Shown here: piece by piece, positions 37,562-47,704 of the stretch | Position numbering within the stretch: position 1 is the stretch's first letter | Layout: each line of letters opens with the position of its first letter | Made by a program: the position numbers and the translations under genes | Notes under the pieces: model-generated | Database searches by the model: none | The model's input: only the letters and a program-made list of their open reading frames with translations | What the model was told of the DNA's origin: nothing | Source: Pseudomonas sp. GCEP-101 | GTDB taxonomy: Bacteria > Pseudomonadota > Gammaproteobacteria > Pseudomonadales > Pseudomonadaceae | DNA: 64,000 bases | NCBI RefSeq assembly: GCF_025133575.1 | Contig: NZ_CP104011.1 | Location: 4,224,965-4,288,964, forward strand | Direction: 5' to 3'

Positions 37562-38374
37562 TCAGCTCAGTTGCAGCCAGATCGGCGCGTGGTCCGATGG
37601 CTTTTCCATGCCGCGAATATCGTAGTCCACGCCGGTATCGGCGATGCGTCCGCGCAGGGCTTCCGAGGCGAGGATCACGTCGATGCGCAGGCCGCGCTTG
37701 GGGTTGTCCTCGAAGCCGCGGCTGCGGTAGTCGAACCAGCTGAAGCGGTCGTCCACGCTGGGGTTCTGCAGACGGAAGCTGTCCACCAGGCCCCAGCCCT
37801 TGAGGCGAGCGAGCCATTCGCGCTCTTCCGGCAGGAAGCTGCACTTGCCGGTCTTTAGCCAGCGCTTGCGGTTTTCTTCGCCGATACCGATGTCACAGTC
37901 TTCCGGCGAGATGTTGATGTCGCCCATGACGATCAGTTGCTGGTCGGGCTGGAAGCGGGTTTCCAGCAGGTCCTGCAGGTCGGCGTAGAAGCGCTGCTTG
38001 GCGGGGAATTTCACCGGGTGGTCGCGGCTTTCCCCTTGGGGGAAGTAGCCGTTCATGATGGTGATCAGCTGGCCTTGCGCGTCCTTGAAGGTGCCCCAGA
38101 TGAAGCGCCGCTGGGATTCCTCGCCGTCGTTGGGGAAGCCGCGTTGCAGCTCCAGCGGCTCCTGGCGGGAGAGCAGGGCGACGCCGTAGTGGCCTTTCTG
38201 TCCGTGGTAATGCACGTGATAACCGAGGGCTTCGATTTCCTCGCGGGGGAACTGCTCGTCGGCGACCTTGGTTTCCTGCAGGCCGATCACGTCCGGCTGG
38301 TGGCGTTTGATGACCGCCTGCAGCTGGTGGGGACGTGCGCGCAAGCCGTTGATATTGAAGGAGACGATTTTCAT
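37562..38374 (-). CDS. xthA: Exodeoxyribonuclease III
   Basis: A 270-residue AP endonuclease / 3' exonuclease for base-excision repair, of normal length. Signature residues of the exonuclease-endonuclease-phosphatase fold are visible: the start [15 protein letters not shown] (catalytic Asn), LQETKV (metal-binding Glu near 34), [16 protein letters not shown] (Asp and Asn), and the C-terminal [10 protein letters not shown] with the catalytic Asp-His pair. The ATG is fixed by the family N-terminus. It stands alone, convergent with the coiled-coil gene and divergent from the acetyltransferase. PA2545 is the recalled P. aeruginosa counterpart. Confidence 0.95.
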   Translation of the reverse strand: MKIVSFNINGLRARPHQLQAVIKRHQPDVIGLQETKVADEQFPREEIEALGYHVHYHGQKGHYGVALLSRQEPLELQRGFPNDGEESQRRFIWGTFKDAQGQLITIMNGYFPQGESRDHPVKFPAKQRFYADLQDLLETRFQPDQQLIVMGDINISPEDCDIGIGEENRKRWLKTGKCSFLPEEREWLARLKGWGLVDSFRLQNPSVDDRFSWFDYRSRGFEDNPKRGLRIDVILASEALRGRIADTGVDYDIRGMEKPSDHAPIWLQLS

Positions 38375-38501
38375 CCTGAGCGCCCTGGCAAAAGCACGAT
38401 GCTAGCCCAGGCGGCCGATCCTGGCGACCCCGGCAAGGCGCTGCTAGGGTTTTGTGGCTGGACTCATAAGCATAAGAAGAACTCACCCAAGAGGCGTCCG
38501 C

Positions 38502-39149
38502 ATGCCCGATACCCTCGCCGAAGTCCGTCTGCTGGACGGCAACTACAGCCGTGAAGTGCGCTCGCTGCTGTACCACGCCTACCGCCACGAACCCACGTTC
38601 GCCTATCTGTTCGAATCCGACCGCGCCGGTTTTGACCAGCGTGTGCGGGCCACCGTGCGCGAACTGGTCAACCAGCACTTTCTCGAAGAGCTGCCGGCCA
38701 TCGGCCTGCTGATCGAGGACCGCCTGGTGGGCGTGGCGCTGGTGGTGCCGCCGCAACGCCGACTGGATGTCACCGAAAGCTGGTTCTGGCGCATGCGCAT
38801 GCTGCTCACCACCGGCCTGGGGTGCACCCGTCGCTACCTGGACTATCACGCTGCGGTGCTGGCCTGCCTGCCGCCGGGTCCGTACCACGTATTGCCGCTG
38901 ATCGGCGTGCACCCGGAATTCCAGGGCAAGCATCTCGGGGAGCAATTGCTCGACGCGCTGCACGCGTGGTGCGCCGAGGAGGGCGGCTCGCAGGGGCTGG
39001 TGCTGGACACCGGCAACGCCCGCTACCTGGAGTTCTATCGGCGGCATGGCTACGAGGAGCTGGGAGAGGTGGCCCTGGGGCCGATCCGCGAGCACGTGCT
39101 GTTTCATTCCACCCTGGGGCACGGGGCGGCGAAGACGTCCTCGGGTTAG
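38502..39149 (+). CDS. GNAT family N-acetyltransferase
   Basis: A 215-residue GCN5-type acetyltransferase. The acetyl-CoA site is seen in HVLPLIGVHPEFQGKHLGEQLLDAL (motif A, with the Q/R-x2-G-x-G/A variant QGKHLG) and in LVLDTGNARYLEFYRRHGYEELGEV (motif B). N-terminal residues RSLLYHAYRHEPTFAYLFESDRAGFDQRVRATVRELV are the form seen in a GNAT subgroup that acts on small molecules. The substrate is unknown. GAGG lies eight bases before the ATG. The tamA gene follows in the same direction 80 bases on. Confidence 0.85.
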   Translation: MPDTLAEVRLLDGNYSREVRSLLYHAYRHEPTFAYLFESDRAGFDQRVRATVRELVNQHFLEELPAIGLLIEDRLVGVALVVPPQRRLDVTESWFWRMRMLLTTGLGCTRRYLDYHAAVLACLPPGPYHVLPLIGVHPEFQGKHLGEQLLDALHAWCAEEGGSQGLVLDTGNARYLEFYRRHGYEELGEVALGPIREHVLFHSTLGHGAAKTSSG

Positions 39150-39229
39150 CCGGCGACTCGCATCGTCGGAAGTCTCCTACGCTCTAGAGGAAGGCATTGC
39201 GGGGAAAACCCGTGCTAGCATTCCGCGCC

Positions 39230-40957
39230 ATGAGAGTTGTCCAAGGATTGCTTGGGCTGCTGCTGGTAATGGCCTTCTGCTTGCAGGGAGCCCTGGCGGC
39301 CGAAGCCCATCTCGACGTTCGTATCACCCCCGCCAACGCTGCGCTCAAGGCCAATATCGAGGCCTATGTGGGCAGCCTTGGCGAGCGTGATCAGGCGGCC
39401 CTGCAACGGTTTCGGCGCAATGCCGAGGAGCAGGCGCAGAAGGCCGCCCAGGCCTTGGGCTACTACCAGGCGCGCATTCGCAGCCGGGTGACCGATGACA
39501 CGGTGCCCACCCTGCGCCTGAACGTCCGCCCCGGCGAGCCGATCCACTTGCGCAACGTGACGGTGCGCATCGACGGGCCGGCGGCCCAGCTCAAGAGCTT
39601 CCGCGTACCCGGCGGTGATGCCCTCAAGCCCGGTGCGCAACTCAACCATGGCGCCTACGAGGATGCCAAGCGGCTGATCCAGAACCAGGCGTCGCGCTTT
39701 GGCTTCTTCCGCGGCCAGTTCACCCAGCAGCAACTGCGTATCGACCCCGAGGCCGGCGTGGCGGACATCGAACTGGTGTACGCCAGCGGGCCGCGCTACC
39801 GACTGGGCAAGGTCGATTTCGCCGGCGATTTCCCCTTCGACGACGAACTCCTGCAACGCATGGTGCCGTTCAAGGAAGGCGCCGATTACGACTCCGAGCA
39901 GATCGCCGACCTCAACCAGGCCCTGCAGTCCAGCGGCTACTTCGATGGCGTGCGCGTAGACGCCGCGCCGGGCAATGCCGATGGCGAGGTGGTGCCGGTG
40001 TACGTCCACCTGGACGCGCGCAAGCCGCGCACCATGGGCCTCGGCCTGGGCTTCTCGACGGACGTCGGGCCGCGTGCTCGCGCCACCTGGACCCGCCATT
40101 GGGTCAACCCGCAGGGCCACAGCCTGGGCTTCGAAGCGGAAGTGGCCGCGCCACGGCAGAACGTCGGCGCCTGGTACGAGATTCCGCTGGACCCACCCCT
40201 CACCGACAAGCTGCGTTTCACCAGCGGCTACCAGTACGAAGACCTGGTGGACACCGAGAGCAAGCTGCTGACGCTTGGCGGCGAATGGCACCACAAGCTG
40301 GACAGCGGCTGGCAGCGGGTCGTCTCGCTGAACTGGCAGCGCGAGGAATACAAGCTGGGCGACGATTCGGGCCTGAGCAGCTTCCTGATGCCGGGGATCG
40401 GCTACTCGATCCTCGAAGCCGACAACAAGGTCGACCCTGGCAAGGGCTACCGCCTGCAGTTCGACGTGAAGGGTGCCAAGGAAGGGCTGCTGGCCGATGC
40501 CGACGTCGCCCACATCAGCGCCATGGCCAAGGGCGTCACCAGCTTCGGCGGCGGGCAGCGCCTGCTCGGGCGCATCCAGGTCGGCGGCATCGCCACCAAC
40601 GATTACAGTGCGATCCCGCCGTCGCTGCGCTTCTTCGCCGGTGGTGACCAGAGCGTGCGCGGCTACGACTACCAGACGCTGTCGCCGAAGAACTCCGACG
40701 GCGATCGCATCGGTGGCCGCTACATGGTCGCCGGCAGCGTCGAGTACCAGTACCCCATCGCCGAGCGCTGGCGCCTCGCGGCTTTCGTCGACCAGGGCAA
40801 CTCGTTCAACTCCCTGGACTTCCCCTCGATCAAGACCGGCGTCGGTTTCGGCATCCGCTGGATTTCCCCGGTCGGGCCACTGCGCCTGGACCTGGCCGAC
40901 GGCCTCGACGAGGACGGCGGCATCCGCCTGCACTTCTCCATGGGGCCTGAGCTGTGA
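39230..40957 (+). CDS. tamA: Translocation and assembly module protein TamA (Omp85 family)
   Basis: A 575-residue outer-membrane protein. A signal peptide (VVQGLLGLLLVMAFCLQGALA) is followed by three POTRA-like domains to about residue 260 (the block LGKVDFAGDFPFDDELLQRMVPFKEGADYDSEQIADLNQALQSSGYFDGVRV is a classical POTRA) and a 16-strand barrel with the conserved FFAGGDQSVRGYDYQTL (VRGY/F) loop near 470 and the terminal strand GGIRLHFSMGPEL. TamA and TamB bridge the two membranes and help insert outer-membrane proteins and move lipids. The start at 39230 suits the signal peptide; its ribosome site is weak. The stop overlaps the tamB start. Confidence 0.95.
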   Translation: MRVVQGLLGLLLVMAFCLQGALAAEAHLDVRITPANAALKANIEAYVGSLGERDQAALQRFRRNAEEQAQKAAQALGYYQARIRSRVTDDTVPTLRLNVRPGEPIHLRNVTVRIDGPAAQLKSFRVPGGDALKPGAQLNHGAYEDAKRLIQNQASRFGFFRGQFTQQQLRIDPEAGVADIELVYASGPRYRLGKVDFAGDFPFDDELLQRMVPFKEGADYDSEQIADLNQALQSSGYFDGVRVDAAPGNADGEVVPVYVHLDARKPRTMGLGLGFSTDVGPRARATWTRHWVNPQGHSLGFEAEVAAPRQNVGAWYEIPLDPPLTDKLRFTSGYQYEDLVDTESKLLTLGGEWHHKLDSGWQRVVSLNWQREEYKLGDDSGLSSFLMPGIGYSILEADNKVDPGKGYRLQFDVKGAKEGLLADADVAHISAMAKGVTSFGGGQRLLGRIQVGGIATNDYSAIPPSLRFFAGGDQSVRGYDYQTLSPKNSDGDRIGGRYMVAGSVEYQYPIAERWRLAAFVDQGNSFNSLDFPSIKTGVGFGIRWISPVGPLRLDLADGLDEDGGIRLHFSMGPEL

Positions 40958-43900
40958 GCCGCGCCGGCTGGATGCGCGCGCTGCGCTGGAGCCTGGGCAG
41001 CCTGCTCGGGCTGATCCTGTTGCTGGTGCTCACCCTGGCCGCCTTGCTCGGCACGGCGGCGGGCAGCCGCGCGCTGCTGGGCTGGGTGCCGGGCCTGAGC
41101 GTCGACGCCTTCGACGGCCGCCTTGCCGGTGGCTTCAGCGCCAAGCGCCTGGAATGGACCGACGGTGCCACCCACCTGGTCCTCGACCAGCCGCAGATCG
41201 ACTGGTCGCCGGCCTGCCTGCTGCGCATGAGCCTGTGCCTGCACAGGGTCGTGGCCAACGAGGTGCTGCTGACCCTGCCGCCCAGCGAGCCGAGCGAGTC
41301 GTCCGGCCCCATCGAACTGCCCGATCTGAGCCTGCCGCTGTCGCTGGAACTGGGTGACATCCGCATCGGCCGCTTCCTGCTCGATGGGCAGGAACAACTG
41401 CGCGACGCCGAGTTGGCGGCGCACTGGGACCACGAAGGCCTGCACATCGATTCGGTGAAGCTTGCCCGCGACGGCCTTAACCTGTCGCTCAAGGGCTTGC
41501 TCAAACCGACGCAGGGCTGGCCGCTGGAGGCCGAAGGCAGCCTGGGCCTGCCCGCGCCGGGTGAAAAGCCCTGGACTCTGCAACTGCAGGCCAAGGGCGA
41601 GTTGATGGGCCATCTGAAGCTGCAGGCACAGAGCAGCGGTTACCTGAACGGCCAACTGGAGGGCGACCTGCAGCCGCTGGCGGACAACCTGCCGGCCAGC
41701 GCGCTTCTCACCGCCGATGGCTTCAAGGCCGACGCCTCGTTGCCCGACACTCTCACGCTGAACCAGCTGCGCCTGAGTGCCAACGGCAACCTCAAGGATG
41801 GCTACCAACTGGCCGGCGCCGCCGTGCTGCCTGCCGAGCAAAGCCCGGTGGCGCTGAGCCTGCGCGGTCGCGTGGACGCGCAGGGCGCAGACATCGCCGC
41901 GCTGGACCTGAGCGCCGCCAAGGACCAGCGCGTGGCCGTTACCGGACGCCTCGACTGGAAGGACGCCTTCGCCGCCAACGCCCAGCTCGACTGGCTGGAC
42001 TTCCCCTGGCGCCGCCTGTACCCGGCCATCGACGAGCCGCCGGTGAGCGTGCACACCTTCAAGGCCGAGGTGAGCTACAGCGACGGTGCCTACCTGGGCA
42101 ACTTCGACGGCGCCTTCAAGGGCCCGGCCGGCGATTTCACCCTGGCCAGCCCGGTGTCGGGCAACCTCACTGAAGTCTTCCTGCCCTCGTTGAAGCTGGT
42201 GGCGGGGCAGGGCAAGGCGGAAGGGCACCTGAAGGTCGGCTTTGCCGACGCGGTGAGCTGGGATGCCGCCCTGGATCTGTCCGACTTCGACCCGGCCTAC
42301 TGGCTGGCGGAGATGCCGGGTCGCCTGGGCGGCCCGCTGCGCAGCCAGGGTACGTTGAAGGGCGATGTCGTGAACCTCGACGCCCACCTGGACCTGCAGG
42401 GCCGCCTGCGCGGCCAGCCCGCCGTGTTCAAGGCGAATGCCCAGGCGCAGGGGCAGGCCTGGAAGGTCGACGGCCTTACCCTGCAACTGGGCGACAACCG
42501 CGTCAGCGGCCAGGCCGCGCAGGACCAGCGGCTGTCCGGCCGCCTGGACATCGCCCTCAATCGCCTGGGCCAGCTCTGGCCGCAGCTGTTCGGCCAGGTC
42601 AGTGGCCGGCTCGATCTGGCGGGCACGCTGCAAGCGCCCCAGGGGCAACTCACGCTCGCCGGGCAGCGCGTCGCCTTCGCCGACCAGGGCCTGCGCACCC
42701 TGGACCTGACGGCGTCCCTCGATGCCGCCCAGCGTGGCCGGGTGAACCTGACGGCCCAGGGCCTGCACAGTGGCGATAGCGATTTCGGTGTGCTCAAGCT
42801 CGATGGCAGTGGCGACCTGCAACGTCAGCAACTCACCGTGAACCTGCAAGGCAAACCGGTGGCGCTCGACCTCGGCCTGGACGGCACTTGGAACGGCAAG
42901 GATTGGCGCGGACGCCTCGCCAAGGGCGGCATCCAGAGCGGCGGCCAGGACTGGCGCCTGCAACAGCCGGCGCGCCTGGAGCGACTGGCGGATGGACGGA
43001 TCAACCTGGGCGCCCATTGCTGGACCTCCGGCCCCGCCAGCCTGTGCATGGAGGACCAGCGCCTGCTGCCGGACCCGCGCCTGCGCCTGCACCTGCGCGA
43101 GTTCCCGTTGGACAGCCTGGCCCGCTGGATGCCGGAGGACTTCGCCTGGAAGGGCAAGCTCGATGGCGACGTGCAGCTCGACCTGCCCGCCAGCGGCCCC
43201 AATGGCTCCATCCTGGTCAACGCCAACAACGGCACCCTGCGCATCAAGGAGCAGGAGGAGTGGGTCGATTTCCCGTACCAGCGCCTGCAGCTGGAAAGCC
43301 GCCTGACCCCGCGCCGTGTCGATACCAGCCTGCAGTTCCAGGGCGACAAGCTCGGCAGCCTGCAAGCCCAGGTGCAACTCGACCCGCGGCCGAAGAACAA
43401 GCCGGTGAACGGCACCTTCAGCCTCAATGGCCTGGACATCTCCGTGGCACGGCCGTTTGCGCCCATGGTGGAAACCCTGAAGGGCCACCTCAATGGCAGC
43501 GGGCAGATCAGCGGCGGCCTGATGGCGCCGCGGGTGGAGGGCGAACTGCGCCTGAGCGACGGCGAGATTTCCGGCGGCGACCTGCCGACCCGCTTCGAGC
43601 AGTTGCAGGTGACGGCGCGTATCGCGGGCGAGCAGGTCGATCTCAGCGGCGACTGGAAGGCCGGCGAGCGCGGCAACGGCACCCTGTCCGGGCGCATTGC
43701 CTGGGCCAGCGGGCTCGACGTCGACGTCAAGCTGCGCGGCAATCGCCTGCCCGTCACGGTGGAGCCCTATGCCAACCTCGAAGTCGAGCCGGACCTGAGC
43801 ATCACCATGGCTGCCGAGCGCCTGGCGGTGGCCGGCACGGTGCAGGTGCCGCGTGGCGCCATCACCATCCGCCAGCTGCCGCCCTCCACGGTCAAGGTCT

Positions 43901-44637
43901 CCGACGACACGGTGATCGTCGGGGCGAAGCAGGAGCCCAAGAGCGCGCTGGCGCTGAACATGGACATCGACGTCAAGGTCGGTAGCGACAAGCTGACCTT
44001 CAGCGGATTCGGCCTGAACGCCGAACTGGCCGGCCAGGTGCACGTGGGCGACAACATGGACACCCGCGGCGAGCTGCGGCTGAACAACGGCCGCTACCGT
44101 GCCTACGGGCAGAAGCTGGAGATCCGCCGCGCGCGTCTGCTGTTCGCCGGGCCCATCGACCAGCCGTTCCTGGATATCGAGGCGATCCGCAAGGTGGATG
44201 ACGTGGTGGCGGGCCTGCGCCTGACCGGCAATGCCGAGCAGCCGCGCAGCGAGGTGTTCTCCGAGCCCGCCATGAGCCAGCAACAGGCGCTGTCCTACCT
44301 GGTGCTGGGCCGGCCGATGTCCACCGGCGAGGACAGCAACATGCTCGGCGAGGCGGCGCTGGCGCTCGGCCTGGCCGGCAGTGCACCGCTGACCGGCGAG
44401 GTCGCCCAGCGCCTGGGTATCCAGGACTTCCAGCTGGATACCGAAGGCACCGGCAACAGCACCAGCGTGGTCGCCAGCGGCAAGCTCTCCGAGCGTCTCA
44501 GCCTGCGTTATGGGGTGGGCGTGTTCGAGCCGGCCAACACCATCGCGCTGCGCTACCTGCTGAGCAAGAAGGTCTACCTGGAGGCCGCGAGCGGCCTGGC
44601 CAGTTCGCTGGACATCTTCTACAAGCGCGACTTCTGA
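40954..44637 (+). CDS. tamB: Translocation and assembly module protein TamB
   Basis: A 1227-residue AsmA-like protein anchored in the inner membrane by one N-terminal span (about 12-35, SLGSLLGLILLLVLTLAALLGTAA) and reaching across the periplasm as a long beta-taco groove. The C-terminal DUF490 domain contains INVHVGDNM/RGELRLNNGRYRAYGQKLEIRRARLLFAGPIDQPFLDIEA and GVGVFEPANTIALRYLLSKKVYLEAASG-like segments typical of TamB. The start is GTG at 40954, whose last two bases begin the tamA stop (GTGA), so translation is coupled. TamB also takes part in phospholipid transport to the outer membrane. Confidence 0.95.
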   Translation: MSRAGWMRALRWSLGSLLGLILLLVLTLAALLGTAAGSRALLGWVPGLSVDAFDGRLAGGFSAKRLEWTDGATHLVLDQPQIDWSPACLLRMSLCLHRVVANEVLLTLPPSEPSESSGPIELPDLSLPLSLELGDIRIGRFLLDGQEQLRDAELAAHWDHEGLHIDSVKLARDGLNLSLKGLLKPTQGWPLEAEGSLGLPAPGEKPWTLQLQAKGELMGHLKLQAQSSGYLNGQLEGDLQPLADNLPASALLTADGFKADASLPDTLTLNQLRLSANGNLKDGYQLAGAAVLPAEQSPVALSLRGRVDAQGADIAALDLSAAKDQRVAVTGRLDWKDAFAANAQLDWLDFPWRRLYPAIDEPPVSVHTFKAEVSYSDGAYLGNFDGAFKGPAGDFTLASPVSGNLTEVFLPSLKLVAGQGKAEGHLKVGFADAVSWDAALDLSDFDPAYWLAEMPGRLGGPLRSQGTLKGDVVNLDAHLDLQGRLRGQPAVFKANAQAQGQAWKVDGLTLQLGDNRVSGQAAQDQRLSGRLDIALNRLGQLWPQLFGQVSGRLDLAGTLQAPQGQLTLAGQRVAFADQGLRTLDLTASLDAAQRGRVNLTAQGLHSGDSDFGVLKLDGSGDLQRQQLTVNLQGKPVALDLGLDGTWNGKDWRGRLAKGGIQSGGQDWRLQQPARLERLADGRINLGAHCWTSGPASLCMEDQRLLPDPRLRLHLREFPLDSLARWMPEDFAWKGKLDGDVQLDLPASGPNGSILVNANNGTLRIKEQEEWVDFPYQRLQLESRLTPRRVDTSLQFQGDKLGSLQAQVQLDPRPKNKPVNGTFSLNGLDISVARPFAPMVETLKGHLNGSGQISGGLMAPRVEGELRLSDGEISGGDLPTRFEQLQVTARIAGEQVDLSGDWKAGERGNGTLSGRIAWASGLDVDVKLRGNRLPVTVEPYANLEVEPDLSITMAAERLAVAGTVQVPRGAITIRQLPPSTVKVSDDTVIVGAKQEPKSALALNMDIDVKVGSDKLTFSGFGLNAELAGQVHVGDNMDTRGELRLNNGRYRAYGQKLEIRRARLLFAGPIDQPFLDIEAIRKVDDVVAGLRLTGNAEQPRSEVFSEPAMSQQQALSYLVLGRPMSTGEDSNMLGEAALALGLAGSAPLTGEVAQRLGIQDFQLDTEGTGNSTSVVASGKLSERLSLRYGVGVFEPANTIALRYLLSKKVYLEAASGLASSLDIFYKRDF

Positions 44638-44643
44638 GGCTTT

Positions 44644-44730
44644 CGCAGGAGCGAGCCTGCTCGCGAACCGCATGACCTGCCTTGCGCGTGGACAGCCACG
44701 GTGCTGTTCGCGAGCAAGCTCGCTCCCACA
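44644..44730. repeat. REP inverted pair
   Basis: GCAGGAGCGAGCCTGCTCGC and, inverted, GCGAGCAAGCTCGCTCCCAC, with a spacer of about 37 bases. The 254-base gap before mgtA otherwise holds only the short hairpin TACCTT-N11-AAGGTA (44816-44838). Confidence 0.8.
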
Positions 44731-44891
44731 GGGCGTCTCGACGCAGGGCGAGCAATCCTGAGCGGGTTATCTGCCCTGCGACCCCTGCAAGACTGGCTTG
44801 CCCTGGCACGTCGCTTACCTTCATGGCCCCTTAAGGTACCCGGCACAGACTCCCCCCGCCGCCGGACGCTGTGCGCACAAGGGGAGTCATC

Positions 44892-47609
44892 ATGCGCCTG
44901 GATCTCATCAGGACCCACCTGCTCGAATTCATCAACAAGGGCTTCCCGGCCCGTCAATTGCGCCGGCTGGCCGCGCGCGACCTGCTGCGTGGTTCCGCCG
45001 CCGGGCGGCAGGCGCCCAATGCGCTGACGACCGCCTTGCTGGAGTGGTCGGCGCTGGAGCCGACCACGGTGCTGGAGCGTCTGGAGAGCCGGCGCGAAGG
45101 CCTGAGCGAGAGCGAGGCGGGCGAGCGCCGCCAGCGCGAGGGGCTCAACGAAGTGGACCAGGATCGCCCCATCGGCGCCTGGATGCACCTGTGGTACTGC
45201 TACTGCAACCCTTTCAACCTGCTGCTCAGCGTGCTGGCCGGCATCTCCTGGTTCACCGAGGACGTCGAGGCCGCGGTGGTGATCGGCAGCATGGTGGGCA
45301 TTTCCACGCTGCTGCGCTTCATCCAGGAAAAACGCTCCAACCGCGCCGCCGAGAAGCTCAAGGCGATGGTCAGCAACACCGCCACGGTCTTCCGCAGCGC
45401 CGAGGCCGACGGCACCGCGCTGCGTCTGGAAGTCCCGATCCGTCAACTGGTGCCCGGCGATGTGCTATGGCTGTCGGCCGGCGACATGGTGCCGGCGGAC
45501 GTGCGCCTGCTCAGCGCCAAGGACCTGTTCGTCGGCCAGGCCGCGCTGACCGGCGAATCCCTGCCGGTGGAGAAGTTCGCCCAGTTGCGCGACGCCCGCC
45601 AGGGCAATCCGCTGGAGCGCGACAGCCTGTGTTTCATGGGCACCACGGTGGTCAGCGGCTCCGCCCTGGCGGTGGTGATCGGCACCGGCACGCGCACCTA
45701 TTTCGGTTCCCTGGCCGAACGGGTGATTGCCAGCGACCCCACGCCCACGGCCTTCCAGGCCGGGGTGAATCGGGTGAGCTGGCTGCTGATCCGCTTCATG
45801 CTGGTGATGGCGCCGGTGGTCCTGCTGCTGAACGGCTTCACCAAGGGCGACTGGCTGGAGGCCGCGCTGTTCGCGCTGTCCATTGCCGTCGGCCTGACCC
45901 CGGAGATGCTCCCGATGATCGTCACCTCGACCCTGGCCAAGGGCGCGGTGGTGCTCAGCCGACGCAAGGTGATCGTCAAGCGCCTGGACGCCATCCAGAA
46001 CTTCGGCGCCATGGACATCCTCTGTACCGACAAGACCGGCACCCTGACCCAGGACCGCATCGTCCTCGAACGCCACACCGACGCCTTTGGCCAGGTGCAG
46101 GACCGCGTGCTGCAGCTGGCCTTCCTCAACAGCCACTACCAGACGGGGCTGAAGAACCTGCTGGACGTCGCCGTGCTGGAGCACGTCGAACTGCGCCACG
46201 CACTGAAGGTGGACAGCCGCTTCCGCAAGCTCGACGAGATTCCCTTCGACTTCGCCCGCCGGCGCATGTCGGTGGTCGTCAGCGAGCGCGAGGACAACCA
46301 CCTGCTGATCTGCAAGGGCGCGCTGGAAGAGGTGCTCGCGGTCTGCGCCACCGTGGAGACCGCCGAGGGCATCGAGCCGCTCACCGGTGCCCGCCTGGAG
46401 AGCATCCGCGCGGTCGCCGACGGGCTCAACCAGGAAGGCCTGCGGGTGGTGGCCGTGGCCACGCGCGAGCTGCCGCCCACCCGTGACACCTACGGCGTAG
46501 CCGACGAAAGCGGCCTGTGCCTGGCCGGCTACATCGCCTTCCTCGACCCGCCCAAGGAAACCACCGCGCCGGCCCTGCGCGCGCTGGCGGACAACGGCGT
46601 GGCGGTGAAGGTGCTCACCGGCGACAACGACCGGGTGAGCCTGAAGGTCTGCCGCGACGTGGGCCTGGTGGTGGACGGCGTGCTGCTCGGCCCGCAGCTC
46701 GACGAGCTGGACGATGCCGCGCTGGGGGAACTGGCCGAACGCACTACGCTGTTCGCCAAGCTCACCCCCAGCCACAAGGAGCGCCTGGTGCGCGTGCTGC
46801 GCGAGCGCGGCCATGTGGTCGGCTTCCTCGGCGACGGCATCAACGACGCGCCGGCGCTGCGCACCGCCGACATCGGCATCTCGGTGGACTCGGCGGTGGA
46901 CATCGCCAAGGAAGCGGCCGACCTGATCCTCCTGGAAAAGAGCCTGATGGTCCTGGAGGAGGGCGTGGTCGAGGGGCGCCGTACCTTCGCCAACATGCTC
47001 AAGTACATCCGCATGACCGCCAGCTCCAACTTCGGCAACGTGTTCAGCGTGCTGGTGGCCAGCGCCTTCATCCCGTTCCTGCCGATGCTGCCGCTGCAAC
47101 TGCTGGTGCAGAACCTGCTCTACGACCTGTCGCAGATCGCCATTCCCTTCGACCACGTCGACGATGAACTGCTGCGCAAGCCGCAGCAGTGGAATCCGGA
47201 CGGGCTGGGGCGGTTCATGGTGTTCTTCGGGCCGATCAGCTCGATCTTCGACATCGCCACCTTCCTCGTGCTGTGGCACGCGTTCGGCGCCAACTCGCCG
47301 GAACACCAGACGCTGTTCCAGTCCGGCTGGTTCGTCGAAGGCTTGATCTCGCAGCTGCTGGTGGTGCACATGATCCGCACCCGGCGCATTCCCTTCCTGC
47401 AGAGCCGCGCTGCGTGGCCGCTGCTGGGCATGACCCTGGCGATCATCGCGGTAGCGATCTTCCTGCCCATGGGGCCGCTGGCGCATTCGTTCCGCCTGCA
47501 GGCCCTGCCGCTGGGCTACTGGCCGTGGCTGCTGGCGATCCTGCTGGGCTACATGGCGCTGACGCAGGCGGTGAAGGGCTGGTTCGCCCGCCGCTATGGC
47601 TGGCAGTAG
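44892..47609 (+). CDS. mgtA: Magnesium-transporting P-type ATPase MgtA
   Basis: A 905-residue P3B-type ATPase that imports Mg2+ across the inner membrane. The phosphorylated Asp is D380 in CTDKTGTLTQD, the TGES motif is ALTGESLPVEKFA, the hinge GDGINDAPALRTADIGIS lies near 640-655, and the ten membrane segments include VGLTPEMLPMIVTSTLAKGAV (the PEMLP core). Such length and the NPFNLLLSVLAGISWFTED segment fit MgtA/MgtB. AGGGGAG lies before the ATG at 44892; the seven-codon longer frame is less likely. E. coli and Salmonella mgtA have Mg-sensing leaders; only one small hairpin was seen here. Confidence 0.94.
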   Translation: MRLDLIRTHLLEFINKGFPARQLRRLAARDLLRGSAAGRQAPNALTTALLEWSALEPTTVLERLESRREGLSESEAGERRQREGLNEVDQDRPIGAWMHLWYCYCNPFNLLLSVLAGISWFTEDVEAAVVIGSMVGISTLLRFIQEKRSNRAAEKLKAMVSNTATVFRSAEADGTALRLEVPIRQLVPGDVLWLSAGDMVPADVRLLSAKDLFVGQAALTGESLPVEKFAQLRDARQGNPLERDSLCFMGTTVVSGSALAVVIGTGTRTYFGSLAERVIASDPTPTAFQAGVNRVSWLLIRFMLVMAPVVLLLNGFTKGDWLEAALFALSIAVGLTPEMLPMIVTSTLAKGAVVLSRRKVIVKRLDAIQNFGAMDILCTDKTGTLTQDRIVLERHTDAFGQVQDRVLQLAFLNSHYQTGLKNLLDVAVLEHVELRHALKVDSRFRKLDEIPFDFARRRMSVVVSEREDNHLLICKGALEEVLAVCATVETAEGIEPLTGARLESIRAVADGLNQEGLRVVAVATRELPPTRDTYGVADESGLCLAGYIAFLDPPKETTAPALRALADNGVAVKVLTGDNDRVSLKVCRDVGLVVDGVLLGPQLDELDDAALGELAERTTLFAKLTPSHKERLVRVLRERGHVVGFLGDGINDAPALRTADIGISVDSAVDIAKEAADLILLEKSLMVLEEGVVEGRRTFANMLKYIRMTASSNFGNVFSVLVASAFIPFLPMLPLQLLVQNLLYDLSQIAIPFDHVDDELLRKPQQWNPDGLGRFMVFFGPISSIFDIATFLVLWHAFGANSPEHQTLFQSGWFVEGLISQLLVVHMIRTRRIPFLQSRAAWPLLGMTLAIIAVAIFLPMGPLAHSFRLQALPLGYWPWLLAILLGYMALTQAVKGWFARRYGWQ

Positions 47610-47629
47610 ACGACGCGGAACCAACGTGC

Positions 47630-47666
47630 GAACCCGATCACCGCTGGTCACGCGGGCGTCGGGTTC
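47630..47666 (+). terminator. Weak stem-loop after mgtA
   Basis: GAACCCGA (47630-47637) and TCGGGTTC (47659-47666) are perfect 8-base arms around a 21-base loop, without a T-run. Confidence 0.35.
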
Positions 47667-47704
47667 ACTACACTCACGGCATCCGTCTTCTCCTGTCGTG
47701 AGTC

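Noticed and set aside
40720..44673. A 1317-codon open frame antisense to tamA-tamB, and similar long antisense frames at 5725-7788, 18903-21257, 32886-35438, 45465-47651 and 57556-59991
   Set aside because: They are mirror frames of real genes in high-GC DNA where stop codons are rare; their translations are full of low-complexity Gly/Ala/Arg/His runs, have no family landmarks and lack ribosome sites.
44816..44838. TACCTT-N11-AAGGTA hairpin as a magnesium-sensing leader of mgtA
   Set aside because: The arms are six bases only, the element is short, and no alternative structures or leader peptide of the enteric mgtA type could be drawn.
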